64,000 bases of DNA from Vermamoeba vermiformis. Lineage: Eukaryota; Tubulinea; Echinamoebida. This document shows positions 44,252-55,547 of the stretch, piece after piece. Position 1 is the first letter of the stretch. Each line of letters begins with the position of its first letter. The notes under the pieces were generated by a model that saw only the letters and a list, made by a program, of their open reading frames with translations, was not told the DNA's origin and did not search any database. The DNA is taken from the NCBI GenBank assembly GCA_045837725.1, contig JBEWZL010000163.1:1-64000 (forward strand). Direction: 5' to 3'. The position numbers were made by a program, and so were the translations under genes.

Positions 44252-46747
44252 TTACAATGGATGGTGCTTCTTTTGTTTCTTAAATTGCATATAACCGATA
44301 AGACTCATGCCCGATATGATCAAAATAGAAACAATTAATGTAGCAACCATTCTAGTGGTTGCAGAGCTGGCTTCTTCCTTGGCCTTCTTCAGCTTCTCTT
44401 CAGCAACTTCAAGGTCCTTTTCCATCCGCTTGCGTTTGAACTGCTCAGTGTCGAGTTGCGCTTGCAGCTTCAACGTCTAAAACAAATGAGTTACCTCTGT
44501 CGATTGAGACACGTGTGTACCTTATCGTAGAGCTCCTTCTCTTTGCTATCATCATTTTTATCGTCACTTTTGACAGCAGCAGCGACACGCAAGTCGCCCT
44601 CGTCCCACCAAGCAATGCGACTGGTGTACGACAAGTGTGAATTGTAATCGTCGTCCAAACGGCGGTTGAACGCTTCGGATTTCGGAAAACGCTGCTACGT
44701 GTCAGTTTTGAGCTCACCATCCTCTGTAAGTACTCACCGAATAAGTGCTCTTGCACCACGAGGTACCCATACCGGTCGAATCCAAGTGAACAATGAACGA
44801 ATCGGGCACACCATAAACCCTATCCGCGCATTAGTTAACAACCACCAAAGACAATCAACTGACCTGTAACCAGCGCGCATTAATTCGGTGAAGTGAACGA
44901 TCTTGTCTTGACCACAGCCAACGAATACTTCTTCGAACCTGTGGGCAGCGTGTGAGAACGATGTCAACGAACAGACAACACAAATCAACATACAATGGAT
45001 AGTCGCGAGTTGAGATGTAGTAAGGCTCAAAGCCGCCAGCGTGGCCATTCGAGACTTCAAAGATTTCGGTGGCAGTTTTCCTGCGTGGAAAGTTAGAATA
45101 ATTGCGCCTCTCGGGAGTTTCAAACGCACCATTGCGCGTATGGGAATGCGCGGTGAGAATCGAACTTGACGCTCAGTGGCTGAATGCCAGTCTCGTCACG
45201 AGGATCTTCGTTGTAAATCTTCCACAACTCTTCCTTGTCCTTCGGGAACTTAGTCTCAAGATCGTAATTTGGATGCGAGATTTCTTTGTTCCACGTGATC
45301 AAACCAGGCACAATGTACACCGCCTTAGGCTGTTCTTTAAGTCGTTTTCTGCAGATGGTTAGACAGGTCACTCGGTTAAATGAATGTTATTACTTAATCT
45401 CCGAGAACGATTTGGAGTGACGCATCATTCGATTGGGAACAAAATCGGCCTCGACGTAGAACACATTCGTAGTTCGAGCGAATCTAAAGCAGTTGGTCAG
45501 TGTCTCCTATTAACAAGTGCAACAATCTTACTTGACTCCAATGTTACGCAAAATGTTTACAGGGAATGGCCGATCACCTGTTTGCATGAGAGGGATCTGA
45601 CAGCCACGCATTAATATGATACACGAGTACGCGAATAAAATATCTGCTTACATTGTCTTCTACGACCAAATGAATGTCGACATGACGCCTCATCGCATCA
45701 GAAGTGAACCAATTGCTCAACACCTCCGCGACCTCGCTCTCGTAGTTGGATTGAATGTAAATGGCAGCTGAAATGGGTCCTCGATAGAGCTCGGCCATCT
45801 GTTTGATGCGCACCATACGATCGATCGTGCACATCGTCGTCATGGTAACATCATCACCAACCTAGTCTCGATTAGCTACTCCTTCGAGTCTACCATAATA
45901 TTGTTATACTCACGGGCTTCTCTTCAGCAGTCAAAAAGAATTCATGGATCGGCTTGACCAACTTTCGCGGCAGCTTTGAAAACACGATTGATGAAGCATT
46001 GATACCGATCTCGGTCGGCACATCAAACGTAATGTCTCTGCACGGGCCCGCACACGAGTCCGATGAGTAACCCGCGTCAGATTGATGGCTGCCTGCGATA
46101 AAAAGAAATTAATCAAACTTGACCTGAGCGTAACATTTAATACCTCTGAACCGGCAAATCAACGCTTCTCCTTTAATATCTCTAAATAATGCCCAGCGAA
46201 TAGGTTTAAATGGCAAAACAACCATCATCTATCACAAGGATAAGTTGAGGCGATCGGATGTCAAAAACGATTCAACCACGTACCTCACCAGTAGAGCCTC
46301 TAAAAGCCTCGTCCATAACATAAGATTCGTCAATATATTTAACATCAATGTTCACTGAGGTGCCGGGTTTTTTAGCGACTATGACAATAGTTGAAGGATC
46401 GCTATCTGCGTTATAAAAATTAAGAAAACAGTGCATAATTAGTGGACTAAGTTTCTATCAAGTAAAAGCGCGACGATCAAATTTTCTAAATTATTATTTA
46501 AATTGAAATAATTTTCGGTTTTACCTTCTTTCCAATCATTCCAGCCTGGATTTGCTTGACCACACGTCTCGTGATTTTGAGGCTTCCAATTTTTTACGAC
46601 CTTGTTTGTATCGATGGGAGTGAAAGGGCCGATCTTCGGGTACCATCCTTGGTGGTGGGGAAACCAGCCAGCAGTGCTGCTCAATGCCGGAACCACCAAT
46701 ACGAAAAACGTAACAGCGACAACCGCTAAATGAAGCCAACCTTTCAT
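44252..46747 (-). CDS. GT49 (LARGE/B4GAT1-like) glycosyltransferase with C-terminal anchor
   Basis: About thirteen short exons join in one frame, giving roughly 620 residues. A signal peptide (MKGWLHLAVVAVTFFVLVVP) is followed by an N-terminal accessory region, then the catalytic domain: VTMTTMCTIDRMVRIKQMAE, YRGPISAAIYIQS, PFPVNILRNIGVK, VFYVEADFVPNRMM (the DxD position reads EAD), FEEVFVGCGQDKIVHFTELM and VYGVPDSFIVHLDSTG. These match family GT49, whose animal members add glucuronic acid to xylose. Unusually, the membrane segment is at the C-terminus (MVATLIVSILIISGMSLIGY) after a charged coiled coil, with a basic tail FKKQKKHHPL. So it is a type I protein, whereas LARGE and B4GAT1 are type II. 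One GC-rich intron start uses GTGAGT. Confidence 0.75.
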
Positions 46748-47687
46748 TGTATCGTGGCTGAGTTTGGCACAAAAATACCCAATCAAAAGATAAATGTTTT
46801 GGATGACGTCGCCTTCAGAAGAGGTCCCTCAGAATAATGCGTTGATAGAGAATGGTCCTCGTTCACACTACTACCAGTGTGGTGTATATTGTCGGAGGCC
46901 GATATATCGTCACTCAAGACCACCATACATATCGGCGGTCTTTTTTCCATTTTTTTTGAATTTTGATCAAAAAATAATTTCAGTGTATCAAAGCATCAAT
47001 TATCTTACACATACTACAATATATACGATACTATTGTGTTGTAAATTACACGAAATTGCGACTGTTGGCACGGGCAGATGCAGAACATCCACATCGTGTC
47101 GTGCTCATTCTGTTCTTGTTTTGGTGGAAGTGCCCAACGCAGGCGACAACGGTGTATTACAATATATGTTTCATTTACTCAAAAAACACCTCAGGAACCT
47201 CTGTGGTGATGTTTTGGGGGAGAATAGGTCGAGTGACAATATTGCTCCCGCCCAAAAAACTAGCCGTTTAATGAAATCTCATAAGAACGTGTCATGATTT
47301 ACGTGAAATAAACTCGGGCTCTTTTCCTCCCACACCTAACCTTTTGGGACCTTCAAAAGGTTGTCCCAAACCAATTTAAAACAACTATTTGATATTAAAA
47401 TATAATAGGGTCATATTAAAAAATTTCTTGTGCATCTGACGATAGCCACCGGTAGAAAGTTTACTTGCCAACTTAAGCTCTACACGATCTCTGATCTAGG
47501 TCTCGCGGCGTCTGACTCTCAGAATAACAAACGCACAGAAACCCTGGTGTGTCTCTGCACAGCTGAGAACTTTATCAGAAACAAAAAACCAAACGATCGG
47601 CGACAACAAAGCCACAATTTTTTTTATTTTATTAATTGAAACGAAGTAACCGGTTACTAGCTAGCTAACAACTTACAAGTTACAACA
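46748..47687. other. Divergent promoter region of the GT49 and eRF3 genes
   Basis: 940 bases between two divergent starts. A plus-strand frame at 46794-47297 is open for 167 codons but has no family motif and begins just outside the GT49 start, so I do not call it. The pair GGCCGATATATCG...CATATCGGCGGTC near 46895-46940 is an imperfect inverted repeat. Confidence 0.45.
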
Positions 47688-49562
47688 ATGTCGGAAACCA
47701 AACGATTGAAATTACGGGTCGATGCGCCCGAGTTTGTGCCTATCGTAAGTCTAATTAAACTTGGAGCTCATTACTTAATAAAATACAAATTAAATATCAC
47801 GGCAACAATATTGCCCTTTACAACACGGTTAGAAATTAATATTAATTAAATTTTTAAAGCCGATGGGCACTAATGCTCAAGTAATGTCCGCTCAAGAAGA
47901 GCGTGTCGAGGAAACGGCAAGACAACTCGATTGACTCTCGGTTGGACGTGAGTCTTGGGAAGATACTCCTACATCCGATCCTCTTCCCAAGACTGAGGAC
48001 TCTGACAGCGGTGAACACTCCGCTGAAGAGTCTGTCATTGCAGAGACGATGGCGCTTATCGCTGAAGAAGATAAGCGTGAGCACGTAAATGTGACGTTCT
48101 TTGGTCACGTTGGTAAGCTCTAGATCTTTAATTCACTGAGAACTCGCACTAATCTCCACGTATAGATGCGGGCAAATCTACGATATGCGGAAATATTCTG
48201 TTCCAGTCTGGAGCGGTCTCCGAGCGTGACATCCAAAAGTACGCGAAGGAAGCTGCAGAGAAAGGAATGGACAGCTGGTTGTGGGCTTACATCATGGACA
48301 TAAACAAAGAAGAGCGTGAGAGGGTAAGTAATAGCCTTATTAATGGCAGGTTATTCCGAATGGTAGTACTAATCGTTGTGCATAGGGCAAGACCGTGGAG
48401 CTTGGTGTCGCTCGCTTCATGACTGCCAGCAGAAGATTCACCATTCTTGACACGCCAGGTCACATCTCGTACCTCACGAACATGATGCTCGGTGCGATGC
48501 TCGCTGATGTCGGCATTCTCGTCATCTCTGCTCGGCGCGGTGAATTTGAAGACGGTTGGGACGGAACCAATTCACCCACGAAGCAACACTTGGCACTCGC
48601 GCGTGCTCTTGGCGTGCAGCGCTTGGTTGTCGTCGTGAACAAGATGGATGAAGTCACGGTGCAGTGGAAAGAAGAGCGCTTCAGAGGCATTGAGCAGACC
48701 TTGCGTCCGAAGCTCAAGCTGCTTGGATTTAACGATCCCAGCATCTACTTCGTCCCTGTGTCTGGCTTCACCGGCGCCAACATCAAGGATCGTGTTGACT
48801 CCAAGGTGTGCTCGTGGTACAATGGTCCCTCGCTCTTTGAAGTCCTAGATGTTCTTCCTGCTGTGACACGCGATCTGAATGCTCCACTTCGCATACCAGT
48901 GATGGACCGTTATCGCGAACAAGGTCTGCACGTCGTGGGCAAGATAGAAACTGGCACTCTTAATCTGAACGACAATCTCGTTCTCATGCCAGGCAAAGTC
49001 CCCGTTCAAGCTGTCAAGATCCTAGCCGACGCAGCGAACAAAGTGCGTGCAGTCGCAGGAGACCAAGTGTGCGTGACGATCAAGTCCAATCAGTTGACAG
49101 AAGAGCAGATCTATCCTGGTCAAGTACTCTGCCCTATTTCCAGCCCCGTGCCTGTGCACAATGAATTTGTGGCCAAGTTGTTCGTGCTGAGCGACGTGTT
49201 GACCAACAATTTGCGCGCCAAGCTACACTGCAATGTTGCGACTGTTGAATGCACCCTCGAAGTCATCATGGCGCGTATCGACCCCAAAACTGATGCTGTG
49301 CTGGAGAAGGTGCCCTCTATTGTCAAGAAACACAGCGTGATCTTCGCGCACATCAAGATCGCGAAGCAGATCTGCATTGAGACCTTTGCCAACACCCCAC
49401 AGCTGGGTCGCGTCTTGTTGCGAAATCAAGGTAAGTCAAGAGCACTGATGACAGTCATCCCTCAACAACTAACGTGCGTTAATTACAGATTCCACCGTGG
49501 CCTACGGAAAAGTCATGGCGCTCGGAGCACCTAAGAAAAAGAAAGATGCTAAAGCCAAGTAA
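47688..49562 (+). CDS. eRF3: Translation release factor eRF3 (GTPase), with in-frame TGA in the N-terminal part
   Basis: Exons 47688-47744, 47860-48112, 48166-48323, 48386-49430 and 49489-49562 join in one frame (529 codons). eRF3 binds eRF1 and uses GTP to finish translation. The N-terminus (LKLRVDAPEFVP) resembles a PAM2-like poly(A)-binding-protein motif. GTPase motifs: GHVDAGKST (across an intron), GKTVELG, DTPGH, NKMD and the late SGFTGAN. DINKEERERGKTVELG and PWYN-like CSWYNGPSLFEVLD identify eRF3 rather than EF1A or HBS1. Odd point: exon 2 read from its natural acceptor meets TGA at 47932-47934 (GAT TGA CTC), with open, acidic, protein-like frame on both sides. A 111-base in-phase intron (47881-47991, GTAATG...CCAAG) would remove it. 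Confidence 0.9.
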
Positions 49563-49914
49563 TGAATAGATTAAATCTGCTATACAATCATTCATTTGCG
49601 GCCACCCCTCGTGTCGGCAACATTGGTTATTCATTTGAAAATAAATCTGTTTGCATTAACGGAAAAAGCTTGTCAATTCATAATACCCCTCGAATCGACA
49701 GGAAAGACCAGGGCTCAGTCGCGATGTGGCATGAAAAGACAGCAAAAATTTGCAAAGTCAGCGAACTATGCCTGAAATTCAGATCAACGCCTTTGGAAAT
49801 TTCGAACTTTTTAAGCTTTTAGGCCAGAAAAAAAATATGCTGCGATATATCATTTTAATAGTAAATAACAAGAGAAAACCACGATTGGCATAACGTTAAC
49901 AACAAGGAATCAAA
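49563..49914. other. Intergenic, nothing recognised
   Basis: 350-base spacer between eRF3 and the hydrolase gene on the same strand. A short frame here has no motif. Confidence 0.5.
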
Positions 49915-51425
49915 ATGCCAGTGCAAAAGTTTGCAATCTGTGCCGTTACGGCCTGCTCTATGGGTGCGATCTTACCGATGATAGTTTCATACGTTGTAAG
50001 CAACATGTTTCTGCACCCTCCACTTCAAGAATATATCGATTTGAATCACCCTGGCCACTTTAACTTAAGTTTTGAAGAGATCGAGTTTCCTTCGCTTGGA
50101 AACGATCCCAAGACTCAAACACTCAGAGGCTGGTGGATTGAAGGGCCCAAAGACGGTAAGAAATTTTTTTAAAAGCTAAATAATGATTTAGCGACGAAAT
50201 ATGGAGCGGATCATCCTCTTTTCCCCGTTGCTTACTAATAACGCAAGAAATTTCAATACTTTATTTTGAAAATAATATTGACTTTAATTAATAGGCTCCC
50301 ATCACTGTTCGAGAACGATTGTCGCTGTTCACGGCCTTGGAATGAATAGAAGAGAATATTTACGCCACGCTCAGATGTGGCACAACAGCGGCTACAATGT
50401 ATTGCTTTTTGATTGCAGAGAGGCTGTAGGAGGCACTAGCGATTCGTTTGGTAAGATTTTAACCCGGAGATTGCAGACGAGCTTTATTTTCGAAATTGAA
50501 TCTGGTTCACAAGTTAACTTCGCGAAACGACACTCACATCAATCCGACTTGTATTGACTCATAGTATCTCTTAGGTTATGGATTTGGCTATGGCATTAGA
50601 GAGCACGAAGACGTTCTGTCAGCTGTTCATTACGCACGATTTGAAAAAGGATCTTCGAAAGTAATCCTGATCGGCATGTCCATGGGAGCTGCTTCTGTTT
50701 TAAGTACGTCATTATTATTAACAGTAATTAATCGTTCGTAATTTCTAACTTTCATTAATAGCGGCTGTTGGGGTTAATCATACAAATGTCGATCTCGTTA
50801 TTGCAGAAAATGGATTTTCGGCCCCCGAAGGTAAATAAAATTAAATACAAACCTCTGTTTAAACAGATATTAACCCGTTTAATCCGTAGATATCTGGATG
50901 TATCACATCGAACGGGCGGTGAAAGGAACACAGGCAGGATTACAAAGCCTTGACAAGGGCGTGTGGAGTCAAATTCAAACATTTGTCACGCCGTTCTTGA
51001 CACCTCGCTGGATGACTAATTTAATCATGCGCATCACGAGGATGAGAATCGAAGGTAAGCACATTATTTAAAGCTTCCGCTTTGGATCAGATCTAATCAA
51101 CACTCCAGGCATGTTTAAACGAACACCTCCTCCCCGAGAGACTATTAATAAAGTAAATAAGCCGATTTTATTCATCGTTGGCAGTCATGATCCTACTGTA
51201 CCAAGCATTCACTCGAAGAATCTATACAAATTAGCTCGTAAGTCCAATACGAACTCCTTGCCTTTTAAGAACAAAATTAACGGGCCTTATCTAGAGCACC
51301 CGAAGTACCTGTGGGAAATTCCTTCAGAGTCGCATTTGCAAGGTTTTGATCTGTATGGCGCGGAAGAATTCCATCAAAAGTTTGACGAGTTTGTTGACCG
51401 ACATTTGCCGTGCAGTGCTAGGTGA
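49915..51425 (+). CDS. Alpha/beta hydrolase, membrane-anchored (ABHD / S33-like)
   Basis: Six exons, about 340 residues. An N-terminal hydrophobic segment (FAICAVTACSMGAILPMIVS) probably anchors it in the ER. The fold begins at TIVAVHGLGMNRREYL (oxyanion HG), and the nucleophile elbow is VILIGMSMGAASVL (G-x-S-x-G). The acid is likely in ILFIVGSHDPTVPS and the histidine in ESHLQGFDLYG. This is the usual Ser-Asp-His triad order of lipid or peptide hydrolases such as ABHD12/13/17 and Bem46. Exon joins near 50160-50295, 50452-50575, 50704-50762, 50830-50889 and 51053-51110 use canonical sites. Substrate unknown. Confidence 0.8.
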
Positions 51426-51584
51426 AATAACAATAACCTGTAAATAATAGCGAAAAACAACGAAAACCAAACAAGTGTACATATATTCAATATCATGTAA
51501 ATAAGTTCGCGATTCAACCAATACAGAGCACAATTTTATTCTACAAGAAGTACTGTACTATTAAACTACATTATAATGCCGTAT

Positions 51585-52625
51585 TTAGTAATAATATTTC
51601 TTCCTCCTCATTGGCGGCAACACACGATCAATTTTGTACTTGTCACGTGCACTCGCTGTGTCTTCTTCGTCCTCGTCTTGTGTCTTCTCTAATGTCCTCG
51701 AATATGATGAGGTCTTAGTGCTCGATCCTCGTGTGCTGAGTGATGCACGCAGGGCTGATGTCCGTTCAGCTTCCACGTCACGATCCACTTGTCGTTCGAT
51801 TTCTTTGTGTCGCCTGAAATTTCAAGCAATAATCAGCAAAAGATTCTCTCGATCACGATATTTATTCCCAAAAATCTCTTTGGTACTTGGATCTAGAGCT
51901 TACCTTTGTTTATCTTGTTCATCGCGCTCAGCTTGACGCCGTTCTCGTTTCTTGTCTTCATATTCTTGTCGGATCTCACTCGCCTGCACGCGTGTCTGAT
52001 GCTGCAGGTCTTTCAATTCCTCTAATTTTCGTTTTCTATCGCTGTCGTAATCGCGTTGTGTCTCATTCAATCGTTCTTCTAGTGCTTTTAACTCCGCTTC
52101 TACCGTCTTAATTTTTCGTTCGCGTTGCTTCTCAAAATAATCTTTTGACTCGTCGCTCGAAGTATTTTTAGCTCGCTTATCGCTATAATAATAGTTTGGA
52201 CTGTATTTAGCGCTGATAAAATTCTTTCGTTCTGATTGATGCGATTTAACTTGCGTATCAATACTGCGGTTGAAATTGAGCTGCATAAAAAATCATTATT
52301 ATACAATAACCCAATGTAACAGGATAATTACATTGATCTTGTAGCGATAGAATTATTTTGTATTAAATAGTAGATTTTTAAACCGTACCTCTTGTTTTAA
52401 ATCCTGAATCCGTTCTTTAACGCGTTCAATTTCTCGCTTTTGACGATTAATTTGCATAGCCATATCATCGTCGAATTTTTTCAATGCAATTAACAAATCT
52501 TCTTCATTGTCTTTCAACTTCTTGATTTTCCTTTCGATCTCTTCCTTCTCGCGCTCCTCTTCTCGTTTATTTGCCAGCACGTTGCTCCTCTCGAACAACT
52601 GCTCCCTCGTATATCGTTGTGTCAT
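51585..52625 (-). CDS. Highly charged coiled-coil protein, unknown function
   Basis: Three exons (52625-52389, 52280-51904, 51813-51585) give 280 residues. The N-terminal third is one long predicted helix (REEEREKEEIERKIKKLKDN and following), the middle has a less ordered segment with KYSPNYYYSD, and a second long helix follows (VEAELKALEERLNETQRDYD). The tail is Ser/Thr-rich, ending RRKKYYY. No family is recognised; such proteins are found in centrosome, cilium and splicing complexes. Its start is only 114 bases from that of Lunapark, so the two share a divergent promoter. Confidence 0.6.
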
Positions 52626-52739
52626 AATTAGGCGCTGAACTTTGATTGACTTCTCTGACGTCGCCAAATTTCATTTTCGTCACCGATCAAGGACTTGCAG
52701 CACCACAGCACAAGTCTAAATATATTATAATACCACACC

Positions 52740-54335
52740 ATGGGATTCGTATTCTCCTTATTCAAGAAGGTACTTGGAATACGCATAAAGATTGCAATCT
52801 GGATCGAACTTTCTTTCAATGTCTAATAGACGATTTAAATAGGAAGAAAATTATGAAAAAGTACTCGAACAAATAGACCAACAAATACAGAAGATTCAAG
52901 TTCGATTGAAGCAATATCAAGTCAATCATAGGACGAACGTGATCAGATTACTTATAGTGACACTAATATTCGAAATAAGCTATCTTGTATATTGGAAGTT
53001 CTTTTTACACGTCACTACTCCACTAGAGAACTATCTCTGGGCCTCTCCTTTGTTTTTAGCCTTATTATTGTAAGTGCGCCAAAATTTTTATCCATCAATA
53101 CAAAAATTTTTATTTAACGAGGAACAACGCAAAAATATTAACCACACGAATTACGTTGATATACTATGCGCTTTTTTTCGATTTTTTAATTAATTTTTTC
53201 TTTTATTTAGAGCCTATGTATTTAAACGTGTAATCAATCAATACTACGCATATAGAAGCACCAATGATAGTAAGTATAATGCCTCTTTATTTTTCAATTT
53301 TTTGCTGCTCGATCAGATCTGTTGACGTGTACTAAAATACATTTTTAGCTTTGAAGTTAGAGGAGCTACAAAAGAAGCAAGAAGAAAAGGTTAGTAGTCA
53401 TTATAATAGCAGCGATATTGAGCTAATTTCGTCATCAGCTGGAAGAGTACAAAGCGAAAATCAACTTCTCGCATGTGGAGAATGTCATCAACCGATTTGA
53501 CCGCAGAAAGAGTTTGTTGCCCAATCCTCCACCCAATCTTGGCACGCCCACCAGGTACTACAATATCTATATTATGTAACGGTCCTAATGCTATTACAGA
53601 CCTGGTCCCGGACCCAACACTCCGACACGAGGCCCGGGTCCCAATTCTCAAACACCACAGCCTCACATGCCCGTCAATCCCATGCAACAGCCTCAACAAC
53701 CTCAGCCTCAGCAGCCACAAGTGCCGCAGATTCGTCCTCAAATCCCTGGCACTTCACCCGCACCTGTCAATCCCGCACCAGGCCCTCACGTGCCAGCACC
53801 AATCACGGGCCCTAAAGTACCTGTTGGCACTGTGTTCACACCGAATCAAATCAGCAGTAGCAGCGCCGAAGAGGACAAAGGTAAGTGTCAACGGTGTTAT
53901 TGGTGAACAATTAACTGTGACACGTCATTGACACGGACATGTTAGATCGCGGTTTGATGGACAAATTGCTCGATTTCTTCGTCGGAGATTCGCCGAGCAA
54001 GAGCTTTGCTCTAATCTGCAAGAAGTGCAAGGCACACAACGGATTGGCACCGATTGAAGAAATGGACTCGATCCGTAAGTGCACGATGATATTTTTATTG
54101 CACGTGCCAACTCACGTTGCTATTAACAGAATTTATTTGCGGTGCGTGTGGCTTCTTGAATGATTTCAGAAAGGACCAGCCCAACAAACCTGCTGCGACT
54201 AACCCTGCGGCCAACAATAGCAATAACATTAACGCAGCTAACAATAATAACACTAATACTAACACAGCTAACAATAACAATACCAATACTAGTGCTGCTA
54301 GTGCTTCACCTTCAGAGGAAAAGAAAGAGAAATAA
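52740..54335 (+). CDS. LNPK: Lunapark, ER three-way-junction protein
   Basis: About eight exons. Lunapark stabilises ER tubule junctions. MGFVFSLFKK leads (the family start with an N-terminal MG, often myristoylated), then a coiled coil (VLEQIDQQIQKIQVRLKQYQ) and two closely spaced membrane segments (VIRLLIVTLIFEISYLVYW and PLFLALLLAYVF). A second coiled coil (LKLEELQKKQEEK) follows, then a proline/glutamine-rich stretch (NPMQQPQQPQPQQPQVPQ), longer than is usual. The diagnostic zinc ribbon is SFALICKKCKAHNGLAPIEE with FICGACGFLN (C-x2-C...C-x2-C, ending in the family's N). The tail is an Asn/Thr/Ala low-complexity run. It converges with the zinc-finger gene, leaving 64 bases between stops. 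Confidence 0.9.
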
Positions 54336-54399
54336 ATCATTAAGTTGATTTTTCTGTACACTATTTTACATTTTTATTTCGTTTTTGATCACTTTTATA

Positions 54400-55183
54400 T
54401 TACACAGTACCATCCAATAGGCTAGTAATCGCTGCCTTGTCGCTCGAACTACTGTCGATTTCATTGTCCGTTGCGAGCATTTTGAAGTTGCACACGGGAA
54501 ATCCATCCGAGCCCACAGTGGCACACCGCCAGTACGCGCGATCAAACTGTTCGTTGTACATCTTCGCTGCTGGCTGCAGACAATAACACATTGTCAGGCC
54601 CTTTTCATTGCTCATGCGTGCTCGTGCATTCTCCAGCACAACTTTCAAATTGCCTTTCGATCGTCCTTCCTCTGATTGGTCATCCCTACAACACATTAAT
54701 ATCTCCAATTTGCGGACTATTATGACCGGTGATATAATTACTTTTCTTTGTTCTTCAGCTTCTCCAAATTCCTACGGTGCTTTGAAGTCGTCGCGTTGTT
54801 TTGTCCGGTGATGTGATCACGGAACTTGGTCACCGTGCCTAATATCAATATTAATGTCTGTTATTATCTTACGCCAGAGCTGTGAGCGTACCTGGATAGC
54901 CCAGATTGATCTTCGTGTCGCAGATGTTGCAGTAAATCGCGTCAAGTGTTTTCGAGACGATAAAATCTTCTTCGCCGTTCGGCAACATTTCTTTCATTTT
55001 TGGGTCATTTAATATCGCTGCCACTACATCTGCTTCTGATTTAGATTTTTGAACTTTGCGCTTCTTGGGCTTTTTCTGTGGGCAATTAAATCAGAGATCC
55101 GATTCTTCGAATTTTCAAACTGACTTACAATATTCCTTAACCAACTGGAAGTCTACACGGTAGACGTACCAGAATTTGGACAT
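54400..55183 (-). CDS. Zinc-finger protein (BED/C2H2-like plus GRF-like)
   Basis: Four exons, roughly 210 residues, starting MSKFWYVYRVDFQLVKEY. A basic segment (KKPKKRKVQKSKSEADVV) looks like a nuclear signal. The first finger is IYCNICDTKI...FRDHITGQN...SKHRR, a C-x2-C then H...H pattern as in BED-type or C2H2 fingers. A C-terminal part, GLTMCYCLQPAAKMYNEQ then YWRCATVGSDGFPVCNFK, spaces CxC...C...C as in GRF zinc fingers, which bind single-stranded DNA. No exact orthologue is recognised. BED and GRF fingers both occur in transposon-derived and genome-maintenance proteins; it neighbours the USP-piggyBac gene but shares no repeat with it that I can see. Confidence 0.55.
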
Positions 55184-55243
55184 GGCTGCTCCCATTTCTC
55201 ATAAATAAGCTCAATAGTAGCCCAGGCTATCGTCTGTTGAGTA

Positions 55244-55514
55244 AATCTGAAGCAAACTGACTATCCCCAAACTCTCAGTGCCTACACACGAGGTTTTTTG
55301 CGTCAAAGCTGCCTCAGGCACTTTCGTGCTCATGCTACACCACAACGTGTTACATGCTACTAACAGTTAGCCTAGCAGGTGATTATGTGAATAAATCTGA
55401 AGCAAGCTGACTATCCCCAAACTCTCAGTGCCTACACACGAGGTTTTTTGCGTCAAAGCCGCCTCAGGCACTTTCGTGCTCATGCTACACCACAACGTGT
55501 TACATGCTATTCAC
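55244..55514. repeat. Tandem duplication, two copies, period 149 bases
   Basis: 55244-55367 and 55393-55514 are almost identical over about 120 bases (from AAATCTGAAGCAA to GTTACATGCTA). The pair ends only about 35 bases from the stop of the USP-piggyBac gene, so it may be a subterminal repeat of that element. Confidence 0.85.
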
Positions 55515-55547
55515 ACAATAGTTAACTGATAACTCCTTGTACAAAAC

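Noticed and set aside
46794-47297. Open frame of 167 codons on the plus strand between the GT49 and eRF3 genes
   Set aside because: No motif, odd composition, and it starts within the divergent promoter; most likely chance.
47932-47934. The TGA in eRF3 as evidence of a changed genetic code
   Set aside because: Well-supported genes in the window encode Trp only with TGG, and several appear to end in TGA; a general TGA reassignment is unlikely.
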